64,000 bases of DNA from Candidatus Peregrinibacteria bacterium (GTDB lineage: Bacteria > Patescibacteriota > Gracilibacteria > UBA1369): positions 224,565 to 288,564 of the forward strand of contig PLYH01000001.1 in assembly GCA_003153355.1 (NCBI GenBank), in the 5' to 3' direction. Each line of letters opens with the position of its first letter. Positions within the stretch are counted from its first letter, which is position 1. A program made the translations under genes and the position numbers. Below the pieces are notes generated by a model that had not been told where the DNA came from, made no database searches, and saw only the letters and a program-made list of their open reading frames with translations. This document shows, one piece after another, positions 23,752 through 32,495 of the stretch.

Positions 23752-24762
23752 ATGGCACCTATTCGTCATGTTCAGAAAAGAGACGGCAACGTCGTAGATT
23801 TTGAACAGCAAAAAATTACCGAAGCGATCTGGAAAGCGGCCCAAAGCGTTGGCGGAACCGACCGCGCCACCGCGGAAAAAATAGCCAACCAGGTCACAGC
23901 AGTACTGGAAGTATTTTTTAAAGAAGACGGGCCAGCTCCGAATGTTGAACAGATCCAAGATCTCGTTGAAAAAATTCTCATCGAAAACGGCCACGCCAAA
24001 ACCGCCAAAGCCTACATCATCTACCGGGCGGAACACAAGAAACTCCGCGAAAAACGCGAGGAGGTTTTAGGTGTTGAACGCTTAAAGTTGACGACCCTGG
24101 ACGGCCAAAACAAACAGCTCGGCGATTTCATTGTGTTGGACGTCAAAGACGATCTTGAAGACATTTTTGAAGGCATGAAGGAGGCCGTCATCATTCATCA
24201 GAACGGCGAAAAAGTCTGCGTGAATTTTTCAGAGTTAAGGCCGAACGGAGAAATGGTCAAAAACACCAACCTGGCCAGCGGACCGACGGGTTTCATGAAA
24301 CTCTACGACGCCGCGCTCAGTACGATCAAAAAGGCCGAACCGAACCAGGGCCCTCATGTAATGCTTTTGAACGTCAGCCACCCGGACATTATGGAGTTCC
24401 TCAGCTATGAGCAACGGAACGGCAAACTGGAAAACTTCACGTTAATGGTGGAAGTTACAGAAAATTTTATGCAGGCCGTTGAAGCAAAAACGGATTTTGA
24501 ACTCATCAATCCCGCCAATGAAAAAATTGCGAACAAAGTGAGCGCCATGCAAATTTTTGAACAGCTCACCAAGAACGTCCGCGAAAATTCCGGACCAAAA
24601 CCCATGGTCATCGAATATCCGGAAAAACAGCGGAGACAACAGCATACCAGCATTCAGGTGAACCTGCCTTTTGATGACGAAATGTCCTTAGCTCCAAAAA
24701 AAGCTCAGATCAAACACCTGGCCCAGCAAGTCGACCTTCCGCCGATCGAAACTTTAGCTTAA
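23752..24762 (+). CDS. ATP-cone protein fused to a non-catalytic ribonucleotide reductase remnant
   Basis: Residues 1-95 are a complete ATP-cone (VQKRDGNVVDFEQQKITEAI; VEQIQDLVEKILIENG; KAYIIYRAEHKKLRE), the nucleotide-sensing module of ribonucleotide reductases. Residues about 157-265 match a central slice of class II RNR: NFSELRPNGEMVKN, LASGPTGFMKLYDAAL, VSHPDIMEFLS, FTLMVEVTENFMQAVE, FELINP. The QGGxRRGA stretch, the NPCGE active-site cysteine motif and the C-terminal cysteines are all absent, and only one Cys remains. It therefore cannot be a reductase and may be a regulator or decoy. No frameshift is needed to read it, and it ends cleanly 7 bases before the next gene. Confidence 0.7.
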   Translation: MAPIRHVQKRDGNVVDFEQQKITEAIWKAAQSVGGTDRATAEKIANQVTAVLEVFFKEDGPAPNVEQIQDLVEKILIENGHAKTAKAYIIYRAEHKKLREKREEVLGVERLKLTTLDGQNKQLGDFIVLDVKDDLEDIFEGMKEAVIIHQNGEKVCVNFSELRPNGEMVKNTNLASGPTGFMKLYDAALSTIKKAEPNQGPHVMLLNVSHPDIMEFLSYEQRNGKLENFTLMVEVTENFMQAVEAKTDFELINPANEKIANKVSAMQIFEQLTKNVRENSGPKPMVIEYPEKQRRQQHTSIQVNLPFDDEMSLAPKKAQIKHLAQQVDLPPIETLA

Positions 24763-24769
24763 ATCTCCA

Positions 24770-27049
24770 ATGGGAAACGAAGCCCGCAAATTTGAACGCC
24801 CCGATTTTAACGACGAACAGCTTGAAGCTGTGGCAAAAAAACGCTTAGACTCAGGCGCGCTTGAAGACATCCAGGATATTCGCAAGAATATGGCCGAAGA
24901 AATGGCCAAAGCCAAAATGGACGGCATTCTAAACGAAAAGGATGTCAGGGATTTACAGCGCGAAATCGACAGCAATACTGCGGATGAAAAAGGCATCCAG
25001 CAAGTCGCCAATAAAGTCCGTTCGGTCATCGATGAAAATAAAAATCTCATCGACAGTTTCGTCAAAGGCCTCACGTCCGAACGCAGCATCGACGACAAAC
25101 TCATCGTCAAAGACCACATCGACCGTTTTAAGGCTCTTTCCACGGATGAAAAACGAACATACGTAAAAAACCTGCGCAGCAATCTGGACTGGGTCGAAAC
25201 GCTTTATAAAGAGGTGCTCAAACATTCGCCGGATAAAATCGACGCTTTCCGCCGCATGACCGGCAAAGAGAAAAAATCTTTTATCGAAGAACTCAAGACC
25301 CGCGCAAAAAACATCGACAGCTACGGCAAGCTCATTGAAGCCAATAAAGAACACTTCAGCACTGCGTCAAAAGAAGAATACATGGCGCAGTTCAAGGAAC
25401 TCAAAACCCTGGAAGAACAAAAACGCTGGATCAGCGAATTCTCCAAGGAGGTTCAACGCAAAGCCGAAGTCACTAAAAAATTCAAAACCTTCCCGCCTGA
25501 ACTGCAGGCCAAATTTCCGGAATTCTTTGAAGCGCGCAAAAATCAGCGCCTGGTGATTTTGCAGAAGATGGAGCGCGCGCTGGAAGAGGAACATCTGAAT
25601 ATTCTGAACAGCGATCCGAACGCCCGGCATTTTTCAGAAAAGGACCGCGCCGAAGCCATAAAGTGGTGGAAACAAAGTTCGGTCGACATGAAAATCGTCA
25701 TGCTCAAGGCTCTCCCGGGACATCTTAAAAAAACCGCTGAACTCAGCAAAAAATACGAAGCCATGCCCGACGGCATCAAACTGGACGTCCAGCAAAAACT
25801 CGGCTTCACCAGTTTTTACGAACTCAATTTCGACGAAAAAAACAAAGCGATCGAAGAAAGCAAAAAACTTGGCGAAAGCACGGATAAAATGATCACCGAT
25901 TATGAAGGCAGACTCAAAGAAGCCGTCGCTAAAAAATATCTCTCGAAAAAAACCGCCGACGCGTTCATGAAAGAGTTCAAAGACCTGACGGTTGAGGAAA
26001 AAACCGACTGGATGAACAAATTTGAAGCAAAAGAACTGACCAAACGCAAAGAGATCACTGAAAAATTCCAGAATGAAATTCCTGAAGAGACTCAGCAAAA
26101 AAACGGAGCCTTTTACGAAATGGGCTATCACGACCGCGTCAAACTATTAGCCAAACTTTTGGGCGTTGATGAAAATGAAATAGCTGGAGACGCGGCAGAA
26201 AGCAACGATGCCGGTGAAAAAACTCAGAACATCGAAAATCTCAGCAACGATGCGAACCGTCTCGAACGCGAAGGAAACAATGCTCCTTCCGCCGGACTCA
26301 AAAAAGAAAAATGGACGGAAGCCATGAAAATCTACCGCCAATTATTGAAACTGGACGCCGGCGATGAAATCGCACGAAGCAATTATCAGCGTTTGACTGC
26401 AAAATTCGCCAAAGCGTTCCCTGACGAAACGCTGCCTGAAACGGACGCTGATGAAGCCGGACTGGACGGATTCCAGATTGACGCAGCTTTGGAAAACGCC
26501 AAACAAGGCGCGGTCATGCACGACAAAATGAAAAACCAGACCATCGCACATGAACTTACGGACCTCGCAGGGAAGAGTGAACTTTACAATGCCAATACCA
26601 CGGACAGCCAACGCAAAGATAAACATCTTGGCAGCCAATTCGAACGCGAACTCAACGACCAGCTTCTGGAACACACCGGCGGAGAAACCGTTTTAAATAA
26701 AGAGGGTCAGGGTCAGGACATCCGCAAAGTCGACGTCAAAAATATGGACAAACTTAACGCCCAGCAGATTCACGAACTCAAAAAAGAGGTCACGTCGCAC
26801 CGCGGCAACAAAGCGCAAAACGTTCATCACTTACAACTCAGCAGCCGTGAAAGCGGCCAGAACCTGAACGCCCAAACCGGCCGCGACCAGGTCGAAAAAA
26901 ACAAAGCCCAACTCCAGGGCGAACTTGCCGAGCGCGCGGCCCAAGCCTTAAAAGCCCGCGGCAAAAAGCTCACGGCAAAAGACATCGCGGCCCTGCACGA
27001 AGCCGCGGCCAAAGACGACCTTTACGTCAAACTCCAGGAAGTGGCGTAA
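24770..27049 (+). CDS. large charged helical protein with four degenerate repeats
   Basis: 759 residues, nearly all helical, rich in Lys/Glu, no signal peptide or membrane helix. I see about four copies of a 60-75 residue unit (about 119-175, 208-268, 291-362 and 403-463) with the pattern F-x2-L-x3-EEK-x2-W, a Pro-acidic turn (FPPELQAKF, MPDGIKLDV, IPEETQQK) and an aromatic-acidic end (FFEARKNQRL, FYEMGYHDRVKLL). A TPR-like stretch lies near 515-555. The last 200 residues are low-complexity and Gln/Asn-rich. Family not recognised. The gene directly follows the ATP-cone gene and may act with it. Confidence 0.65.
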   Translation: MGNEARKFERPDFNDEQLEAVAKKRLDSGALEDIQDIRKNMAEEMAKAKMDGILNEKDVRDLQREIDSNTADEKGIQQVANKVRSVIDENKNLIDSFVKGLTSERSIDDKLIVKDHIDRFKALSTDEKRTYVKNLRSNLDWVETLYKEVLKHSPDKIDAFRRMTGKEKKSFIEELKTRAKNIDSYGKLIEANKEHFSTASKEEYMAQFKELKTLEEQKRWISEFSKEVQRKAEVTKKFKTFPPELQAKFPEFFEARKNQRLVILQKMERALEEEHLNILNSDPNARHFSEKDRAEAIKWWKQSSVDMKIVMLKALPGHLKKTAELSKKYEAMPDGIKLDVQQKLGFTSFYELNFDEKNKAIEESKKLGESTDKMITDYEGRLKEAVAKKYLSKKTADAFMKEFKDLTVEEKTDWMNKFEAKELTKRKEITEKFQNEIPEETQQKNGAFYEMGYHDRVKLLAKLLGVDENEIAGDAAESNDAGEKTQNIENLSNDANRLEREGNNAPSAGLKKEKWTEAMKIYRQLLKLDAGDEIARSNYQRLTAKFAKAFPDETLPETDADEAGLDGFQIDAALENAKQGAVMHDKMKNQTIAHELTDLAGKSELYNANTTDSQRKDKHLGSQFERELNDQLLEHTGGETVLNKEGQGQDIRKVDVKNMDKLNAQQIHELKKEVTSHRGNKAQNVHHLQLSSRESGQNLNAQTGRDQVEKNKAQLQGELAERAAQALKARGKKLTAKDIAALHEAAAKDDLYVKLQEVA

Positions 27050-27053
27050 AATC

Positions 27054-28448
27054 CTACCACCCAAACAACTTTCCAACATCATCCGGTGTTTCTCTTCGGC
27101 GCGCCACAGTCACGATGCCGTTCTGCAAAACAATTTTCGCGGGCGAAGACAGCAGACAGTGATGCGAAGAAAATGCATCCTGATAAGCTCCCGTATCAAA
27201 AATCGCGATATATTGTGCTTCACCTTCTTCCAAATCTTCCAACGCAGGCAGCAGCAAATATCCGTCGCTCGCGGCATATTTATCGTCGGAGTCGCAGCTT
27301 AATCCTGCGAGCCACACGCGGTGGCGGTGTTTCGCATCCATATTGTTCACAGGGGTAATGTGCCACTTCTGATGAATCGCCCACGTATCCAGAAGATCAT
27401 TCATGAAGCTGCCGTCAATGATGTACCACTGCTTGGCAACGGAAGCGCCATGAATCGGTTTGGCCGCAACGATGCGGTACACCGTAATTTGCGCTGGCGC
27501 AGTTATGTGCCTCCCCCACTCCACGATAATGTTCGGATGAGGAATCGCAGCCTTGTCACTCATGTCCTTGAGTGACTTCATAGTGCGGTAAATCACAGAC
27601 TCAACGCTGTACATCTTTTTCTTTTCATAAGGAATCGCAAAACCTCCGCCAATATTAATGGTATCCAGCGTCGGATTGATTTCGCGAATTTTTTTGTAGG
27701 CGTTAAAAGCCTCGCGCAAAGCCACGATCATGTCGTTCTCCACCTGGATCTGCGAACCGATATGGTAGTGCAAAATCTTCAGGTTGCGGATTTTGCCGAG
27801 TTCCAGAATCTCATCAAGCATCAGACCGAAACGGTCAATCTTTTTGTCCCAGTGCGATTTCACTTTGGACTGAAGATTGATGCGGATTCCCAGATCTCCG
27901 TTAAAACCCTTAAACAGTTTCAATTCTTCCGCGTCTTCAATAATCGGAATAATCGTCAGGCCGGCTTCGCGCAATTTTTTGATGAGCGCAATATACTGCT
28001 CAGTCTTTGGCCCGTTGCAAAGAACTTTGATTTTCGAATGAAAGTTTTCACCTTCCCAAAGTTTTTTCACAATCCAAAGATCGTTTGCAGAAGCACACTC
28101 AAGATGCGCACCTTCGGAAACGAGCGGAAGCATAAACTCTTTGTTCTGATTCACCTTCATCGGAAAATGATAGGTAAATTTGCCCTTATAGCTGAGGCGT
28201 TTCGTGTTTAAAGCCACTGTTCTAAACAGGGTGCTTAAACGTTCTTCCAGAATGGAAGGGAGAAAAATCTCGACGGCGGAACCGAATTTCTTCGCCAAAT
28301 CATACACGTTATATTGGTAGTTCCCTTCGCGTATCATGAGTTCTCCGTCTTTGTTGATGTCGAAGTACTGGGTATTGAATTCTTTTTGGCCGAGTTTCCA
28401 GGTTTTTTTGTAATTTTTCCTCGCGGGGGGCCGCTTACGTTTTTTCAA
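27054..28448 (-). CDS. biosynthetic arginine decarboxylase-like PLP enzyme (SpeA family, short form)
   Basis: Fold III PLP decarboxylase, probably arginine to agmatine. The PLP lysine is in YHFPMKVNQN; other markers are HYHIGSQ, INIGGGFAIPY and VEWGRHITAPAQ. The N-terminus (W..GQKEFNTQYFDINKDGE) aligns with SpeA, which supports the TTG at 28448 as start. At 464 aa it lacks about 170 residues of the usual 630-660, apparently the inserted helical and C-terminal extra parts, so another basic amino acid is possible as substrate. It is near agmatinase and DHS-like genes, which fits polyamine synthesis. Ends 4 bases from a convergent gene. Confidence 0.8.
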   Translation of the reverse strand: MKKRKRPPARKNYKKTWKLGQKEFNTQYFDINKDGELMIREGNYQYNVYDLAKKFGSAVEIFLPSILEERLSTLFRTVALNTKRLSYKGKFTYHFPMKVNQNKEFMLPLVSEGAHLECASANDLWIVKKLWEGENFHSKIKVLCNGPKTEQYIALIKKLREAGLTIIPIIEDAEELKLFKGFNGDLGIRINLQSKVKSHWDKKIDRFGLMLDEILELGKIRNLKILHYHIGSQIQVENDMIVALREAFNAYKKIREINPTLDTINIGGGFAIPYEKKKMYSVESVIYRTMKSLKDMSDKAAIPHPNIIVEWGRHITAPAQITVYRIVAAKPIHGASVAKQWYIIDGSFMNDLLDTWAIHQKWHITPVNNMDAKHRHRVWLAGLSCDSDDKYAASDGYLLLPALEDLEEGEAQYIAIFDTGAYQDAFSSHHCLLSSPAKIVLQNGIVTVARRRETPDDVGKLFGW

Positions 28449-28626
28449 TTTATAACGTTGGGTAAAAAGAAATACCGTAATTTCGTTTTTACCAAATTAC
28501 GCAGTGAAGTGCAAGAAGTTTTTCAAAAAAAGTCCTCATCGCCAAAACGAAAAACAAAATCCTATTGTTTTTATGAAAATTTCATTTTAAATTGCAGCCA
28601 TGGAAACTATATTTTAATTCTTGCTT

Positions 28627-28881
28627 ATGATGGCCGAAGGAATAGAAAAAGGAACGTCAAACGATCTTCGCACGCCCGAAGAAGGTCAAAATGAAAATGC
28701 CTATAAAATTTTTGACGAAGCCATTGCAAACGTACGTGCAGGACTGACAAAAGCAGGCCATCTGGAACTGGTGACAGCCGAAGGATTCCGCGAAGCAAAA
28801 TCCAAACTTTACCAAGCCGTGGGACAAAAAGCCGGCGACAACCACATGAACGAATGGTTCGCGGTAAATATGGCAAACTAA
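28627..28881 (+). CDS. small acidic hypothetical protein between polyamine genes
   Basis: 84 residues from ATG 28627 (a second ATG follows at once at 28630; an upstream TTG is less likely). Soluble and helical (AYKIFDEAIANVRAGL; FREAKSKLYQAVGQ). Family not recognised. It points away from the speA-like gene and toward the convergent speB-like gene, so it is probably separately expressed. Confidence 0.45.
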   Translation: MMAEGIEKGTSNDLRTPEEGQNENAYKIFDEAIANVRAGLTKAGHLELVTAEGFREAKSKLYQAVGQKAGDNHMNEWFAVNMAN

Positions 28882-28893
28882 AATACCATCAGA

Positions 28894-29973
28894 TTATTTT
28901 TTGAACCGGCCCTGGCTTTTCGCCATCAGATTGCAAAGCCTGTATAAAGCGCGGACGCCAACCATCGAATCCCAATCATCCGTAACGCCCGGGGCTACTT
29001 CGCAAAGATCAAACCCGATAATTTTCCGGCCGCTCTTCATCAAAGTTTCCAGCATAAAAAAGACCTGTTCATACTCAAGACCGCCCGGAACGGGCGTGCC
29101 CGTATGAGGACACAAAGCCGGGTCCAACGCATCAATATCAAAACTGATGTACACATTTTCTCCCAAAGGCTTCACAATATCTTCCGAGATTTTTTTCCAG
29201 GTGTCACCGCTGTAAAGTCTGCGTTTAATGTCACGGTCCGGGAAAGCAACCATCCGTCCTTTAGAATTTTGAATGCGGTCAGCTTCCTGCTGGGAATAAT
29301 CGCGGATGCCCACAACCACCAATCTCTCAATCTGTTTCATTTTGGTAGAGTTGTATTGGATCGAAGCGTGGGAAAACTCAAACCCTTCGTAGGCCTTTCT
29401 TAAGTCCGCATGCGCGTCGATGTGCAGAATTGAATAGTTTGGATACTGTTTCGTCAGCGCGCGCATAAAGCCAAGCGGAGCGCTGTGTTCCCCACCCAAA
29501 ACGCCAACCAACTTTCCTTCCTTCAATAACTTCGCCGACTCTTTTTCCATCCATTGATTCAGCTCTTCGCCTCCTTTATTAATGGCATCATAATATTTAC
29601 GGACTTTGGCATCATCCTGGCTGCCTCCGTTTTCCAGATTGGCGATGCATTTTTCGGCAAACGCGCGGAGCTCTTTATTTTTTCGGACCCAATACTGAGA
29701 AATCTTTTCCATGCCGATCCCAAGTTTCCAGGCATCAGGAATATCCGCATCATAAAAATCCACCTGAGTTGAAGCATCAAGCATAGTTTTTGGCCCGCGC
29801 GCGGTGCCTGCGCGGTACGAAACTGTCACTTCCCACGGCATCGGAATAATCACAACCTCGGACTCCTCATTCGTAAACGGCAACCCGAACAATTGGCCGT
29901 TCAAAAGCCCGATGTGACTGGTGTCGAACGACACAATTTTCTTCTGTTTACTGATGAGATTTTTCTTATCCAT
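28894..29973 (-). CDS. speB: agmatinase/arginase-family ureohydrolase
   Basis: Binuclear manganese hydrolase, probably agmatine to putrescine and urea. Metal-ligand motifs are all present: LGGEHSAPLG, HIDAHADLRKAYEG, and SFDIDALDPALCPHTGTP. The long N-terminal half has an inserted helical region (about 95-150) before the GGEHS motif. Start ATG 29973 chosen (preceded by TT); an upstream ATG at 29982 is possible. Arginase or formiminoglutamase activity cannot be excluded, but the speA-like and DHS-like neighbours favour agmatine. Confidence 0.82.
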   Translation of the reverse strand: MDKKNLISKQKKIVSFDTSHIGLLNGQLFGLPFTNEESEVVIIPMPWEVTVSYRAGTARGPKTMLDASTQVDFYDADIPDAWKLGIGMEKISQYWVRKNKELRAFAEKCIANLENGGSQDDAKVRKYYDAINKGGEELNQWMEKESAKLLKEGKLVGVLGGEHSAPLGFMRALTKQYPNYSILHIDAHADLRKAYEGFEFSHASIQYNSTKMKQIERLVVVGIRDYSQQEADRIQNSKGRMVAFPDRDIKRRLYSGDTWKKISEDIVKPLGENVYISFDIDALDPALCPHTGTPVPGGLEYEQVFFMLETLMKSGRKIIGFDLCEVAPGVTDDWDSMVGVRALYRLCNLMAKSQGRFKK

Positions 29974-30004
29974 AACGTGCACAAAGTACCAAAAAAGTAA
30001 TATT

Positions 30005-30033
30005 TTGCCAACGGCATGTGCGTGGGGTAAGAT
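30005..30033 (+). promoter_or_regulatory. promoter of the DHS-like gene
   Basis: TTGCCA (30005-30010), 17-base spacer, TAAGAT (30028-30033), 25 bases before the ATG at 30059. Confidence 0.5.
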
Positions 30034-30058
30034 AAATTTCGAATTTTAACACCCCATT

Positions 30059-31168
30059 ATGAAAAGTAAGTTCAGCCAACTCTCTCCGAATCTCAAAAAA
30101 TTTATTATCACGAACGAAGGCGCGGGAGCAGGAAAAAATGCTTCGGGCACTTTAAGTTCTTCCGTCAAAAAAAGCAAAACTCCTGTTTCAACTTTTGCAG
30201 AACGGACGTTGAACCACTGTAACGGCGGCGCAACGTACCAGGCCGCACTTTGGTTGAAAAACCATTTAAATAACGGAGGAAAATTAGTGGTCACCATCGC
30301 AGGAGCCCTGAGTTCTTTCCAAGTCGGCGTGATGCTTGCAGACTTGATCCGCCAGGACAAAGTTCACATGATTTCCGCCACGGGCGCAAACCACGAAGAG
30401 TCTTATTATAGATACGTCGCTCATTCACACTACGCCTACATTCCGCGCTACACCGAACTCACGCCCGATCAGGAAGCCGAACTCCGTGACGCAGGCCTCC
30501 GCCGCATCACCGACACCTTTTTGCCGGAAGACGAAAGCGTCCGCATTATGGAACCGCACCTTCGTAAAATGTGGCAGGAAGCACAAAAAAAAGGCGAACG
30601 GTATTTCCCTCACGAATATTTCAGAAGGCTCTTTGCCGACAAACTTATCAAACCGGATTCAAAAGCGAACCCTGAAGATTGCTGGGCCTATGCGGCATAT
30701 AAAAAGAATATTCCGATCGTTATTCCCGGCTTTGAGGATTCCACGATGGGCAACATTTTCGCCAGCTACACTTACAACGGCAAATACCGCAAAGATAAAA
30801 GCGTTGTCCTGGACCAGAGCATCATGAAAAGCGGACTTGAATACTTCACCTGGCTTTACGACTGGTACCAAGATGCGTCAAAAAATCATCCCATCGCCTT
30901 CTTACAATTGGGCGGAGGCATTGCCGCGGACTTCCCGATCTGCGTCGTTCCATCCATCAAGCATGATCTGCAATTCCCGAAAGTCCGCGACTGGGCCGGC
31001 TTCATTGAAATCGGTTCTTCGCCAATGTCCTACGGTTCCTATTCCGGCGCGGGCGGCAAAGAAAAAATCACCTGGGACAAACTCTCCACCAAGAGCTACT
31101 ACCAGATCATCCAGAGCGATGTGACCGTGGCATTCCCATGGATTGCGGCGATTCTGCTCGGACTGTAA
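30059..31168 (+). CDS. deoxyhypusine synthase-like protein, candidate polyamine synthase
   Basis: 369 residues of the DHS family (VVTIAGALSSFQVGVMLADL; SATGANHEESYYRY; IVIPGFEDSTMGN; LQLGGGIAADFP). The family uses NAD and spermidine or putrescine and forms an enzyme-bound imine on a lysine; the equivalent of human Lys329 is Lys341 here in ITWDKLSTKS, so the reaction centre looks intact. Bacteria lack eIF5A, and bacterial members are homospermidine synthases or related polyamine enzymes. With the nearby decarboxylase and agmatinase it suggests arginine, agmatine, putrescine and then a longer polyamine. The exact product is not readable. Confidence 0.82.
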   Translation: MKSKFSQLSPNLKKFIITNEGAGAGKNASGTLSSSVKKSKTPVSTFAERTLNHCNGGATYQAALWLKNHLNNGGKLVVTIAGALSSFQVGVMLADLIRQDKVHMISATGANHEESYYRYVAHSHYAYIPRYTELTPDQEAELRDAGLRRITDTFLPEDESVRIMEPHLRKMWQEAQKKGERYFPHEYFRRLFADKLIKPDSKANPEDCWAYAAYKKNIPIVIPGFEDSTMGNIFASYTYNGKYRKDKSVVLDQSIMKSGLEYFTWLYDWYQDASKNHPIAFLQLGGGIAADFPICVVPSIKHDLQFPKVRDWAGFIEIGSSPMSYGSYSGAGGKEKITWDKLSTKSYYQIIQSDVTVAFPWIAAILLGL

Positions 31169-31220
31169 ACCCCCGATGCCCATTCTCCGGCGAGATCTTC
31201 TATTAAAGAGGGGCTTTTTA

Positions 31221-31229
31221 TGCTAAAAT
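31221..31229 (+). promoter_or_regulatory. extended -10 element before the methyltransferase pair
   Basis: TGCTAAAAT, an extended -10 with no clear -35, 22 bases before the ATG at 31252. The same nine bases occur in the divergent promoter near 16118. Confidence 0.4.
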
Positions 31230-31251
31230 ATAAAGAAATTTAAGCCTTCTT

Positions 31252-31788
31252 ATGGAAATGTTCAGAGAAACCGTTGCCACGGGTGTCATGATCCTGACGC
31301 TGCTCATGCTTGGCACGGCCGTCGTAAGCCTATTCCTGCAAGTTCCCTACGTTCCGACCAAAAAACGCGTAGTTCGCAAAATGATCGAAGTGGCGAACCT
31401 GAAAAACAACGATGTGGTCTATGACCTGGGCTGCGGCGACGGAAGACTCTTGTTCGAAGCAGAAAAAACCAAAAAAGTTAACGCGAAGGGTTACGAGCTG
31501 GCACCCATTCCTTATGTTCTGGCTCAGATCAAAAAATTCTTCAACAAATCCAAAACAACCATTCACATGGCCAATTTTTTCAGTGCCAACCTGCAGGACG
31601 CCAACATCATTTTCTGCTATCTGGGGCCGGACACCATGGGGCAGCTTTATACGAAAATCAAACACGAATGCAAAAAAGGAACCAAGATCATCAGCAACAC
31701 TTTTAGCATCCACGGCGTCGAACCCAGCAAAGTCTGGGCCAAAAATCCAAAAGAAAAATTACCAAGTATCTACCTTTATGAAATATAA
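31252..31788 (+). CDS. membrane-anchored class I methyltransferase, FAM173-like (copy 1)
   Basis: One N-terminal transmembrane helix (about 9-30), a pre-motif region, and a SAM-binding motif VVYDLGCGDGRLLFEAE (about 56-72) followed by KGYELAPIPYVLAQ. Layout (helix, then a short Rossmann domain ending SNTFSIHGVEP) resembles the FAM173/ATPSCKMT lysine methyltransferases that modify membrane proteins. Substrate unknown. The next gene is a paralogue and overlaps it by 11 bases. Confidence 0.7.
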   Translation: MEMFRETVATGVMILTLLMLGTAVVSLFLQVPYVPTKKRVVRKMIEVANLKNNDVVYDLGCGDGRLLFEAEKTKKVNAKGYELAPIPYVLAQIKKFFNKSKTTIHMANFFSANLQDANIIFCYLGPDTMGQLYTKIKHECKKGTKIISNTFSIHGVEPSKVWAKNPKEKLPSIYLYEI

Positions 31789-32395
31789 ACTCAAAAGCAA
31801 CAAAGTTACGGATTTCATGACATTTTTCCTCATGGCAATTTCCATCGTAGCGATTGCTGCCATGGCCACTATGCCTTTCGCAAACCCCTGGAGCATCGCG
31901 CTGGCCATTCTCATTATTATTCCGACCGTTATCGCCATGAGCACCGGAGCTCCTTTTGTGCCGACGCCGATGGCCCGCGTCAAAAAAATGCTGGCGCTGG
32001 CAAAAGTGAAACCCGGTGAAAAAGTTTACGACATCGGATGCGGAGACGGCAGAATGGTCTATGTAGCGGCCAACGACTATGGTGCCAAGGCCGTCGGGCT
32101 GGAACTTTCACCGCTGGTCTATCTTCTGGCCAGAGTCCGTAAATTTTTCTGGAAATCCAAAGCTGAAATTCATTTCTCGGACTTCCGCTACAAAAATTTG
32201 AGCGATGCCGATGTGATAGTCTGCTATTTGCTTCCCGAAGCGCTCGCCAGACTTCAGCCAAAACTGGAAGCCGAACTCAAAAAAGGCGCGAGGGTCATCT
32301 CATACGCCTTTCAGATCGGAAGCTGGAAAGTCACGCACCGCGAAGAACGCAACAGGGAACAAAACCTCGCTCCAATCTGGGTCTACGAACGGTAA
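31778..32395 (+). CDS. membrane-anchored class I methyltransferase, FAM173-like (copy 2)
   Basis: 205 residues from ATG 31778, chosen because two hydrophobic segments (about 13-55) begin right after it and the frame upstream is only a shadow of copy 1. SAM motif KVYDIGCGDGRMVYVAA, then AVGLELSPLVYLLARVRKF, and FSDFRYKNLSDADVIVCYLLP. The alignment with copy 1 runs from the PT-R-VKKM segment to the end, so the pair is a tandem duplication. The order helix, Rossmann core and short C-terminus fits FAM173-like enzymes. Coupled to copy 1 by overlap. Confidence 0.7.
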   Translation: MKYKLKSNKVTDFMTFFLMAISIVAIAAMATMPFANPWSIALAILIIIPTVIAMSTGAPFVPTPMARVKKMLALAKVKPGEKVYDIGCGDGRMVYVAANDYGAKAVGLELSPLVYLLARVRKFFWKSKAEIHFSDFRYKNLSDADVIVCYLLPEALARLQPKLEAELKKGARVISYAFQIGSWKVTHREERNREQNLAPIWVYER

Positions 32396-32434
32396 TTCAC
32401 TCGGAAATTCAACTTGAAAAACTTTCCGGAAGTA

Positions 32435-32463
32435 TTGACAGATAAATCTTATCTGTGATTAAT
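32435..32463 (+). promoter_or_regulatory. promoter with 8-bp palindromic operator between the boxes
   Basis: TTGACA (32435-32440), 17-base spacer and ATTAAT (32458-32463). Inside lies a perfect inverted repeat, ACAGATAA (32438-32445) and TTATCTGT (32449-32456), spaced by 3. A repressor bound there would block the promoter. No T-run follows, so it is not a terminator. Confidence 0.55.
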
Positions 32464-32495
32464 TTGTCTAACTCAAATTTCACAGAACTTTTCGC

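Noticed and set aside
31412-31777. Longer N-terminus for methyltransferase copy 2
   Set aside because: It is a shadow of copy 1; the membrane segment begins right after ATG 31778.
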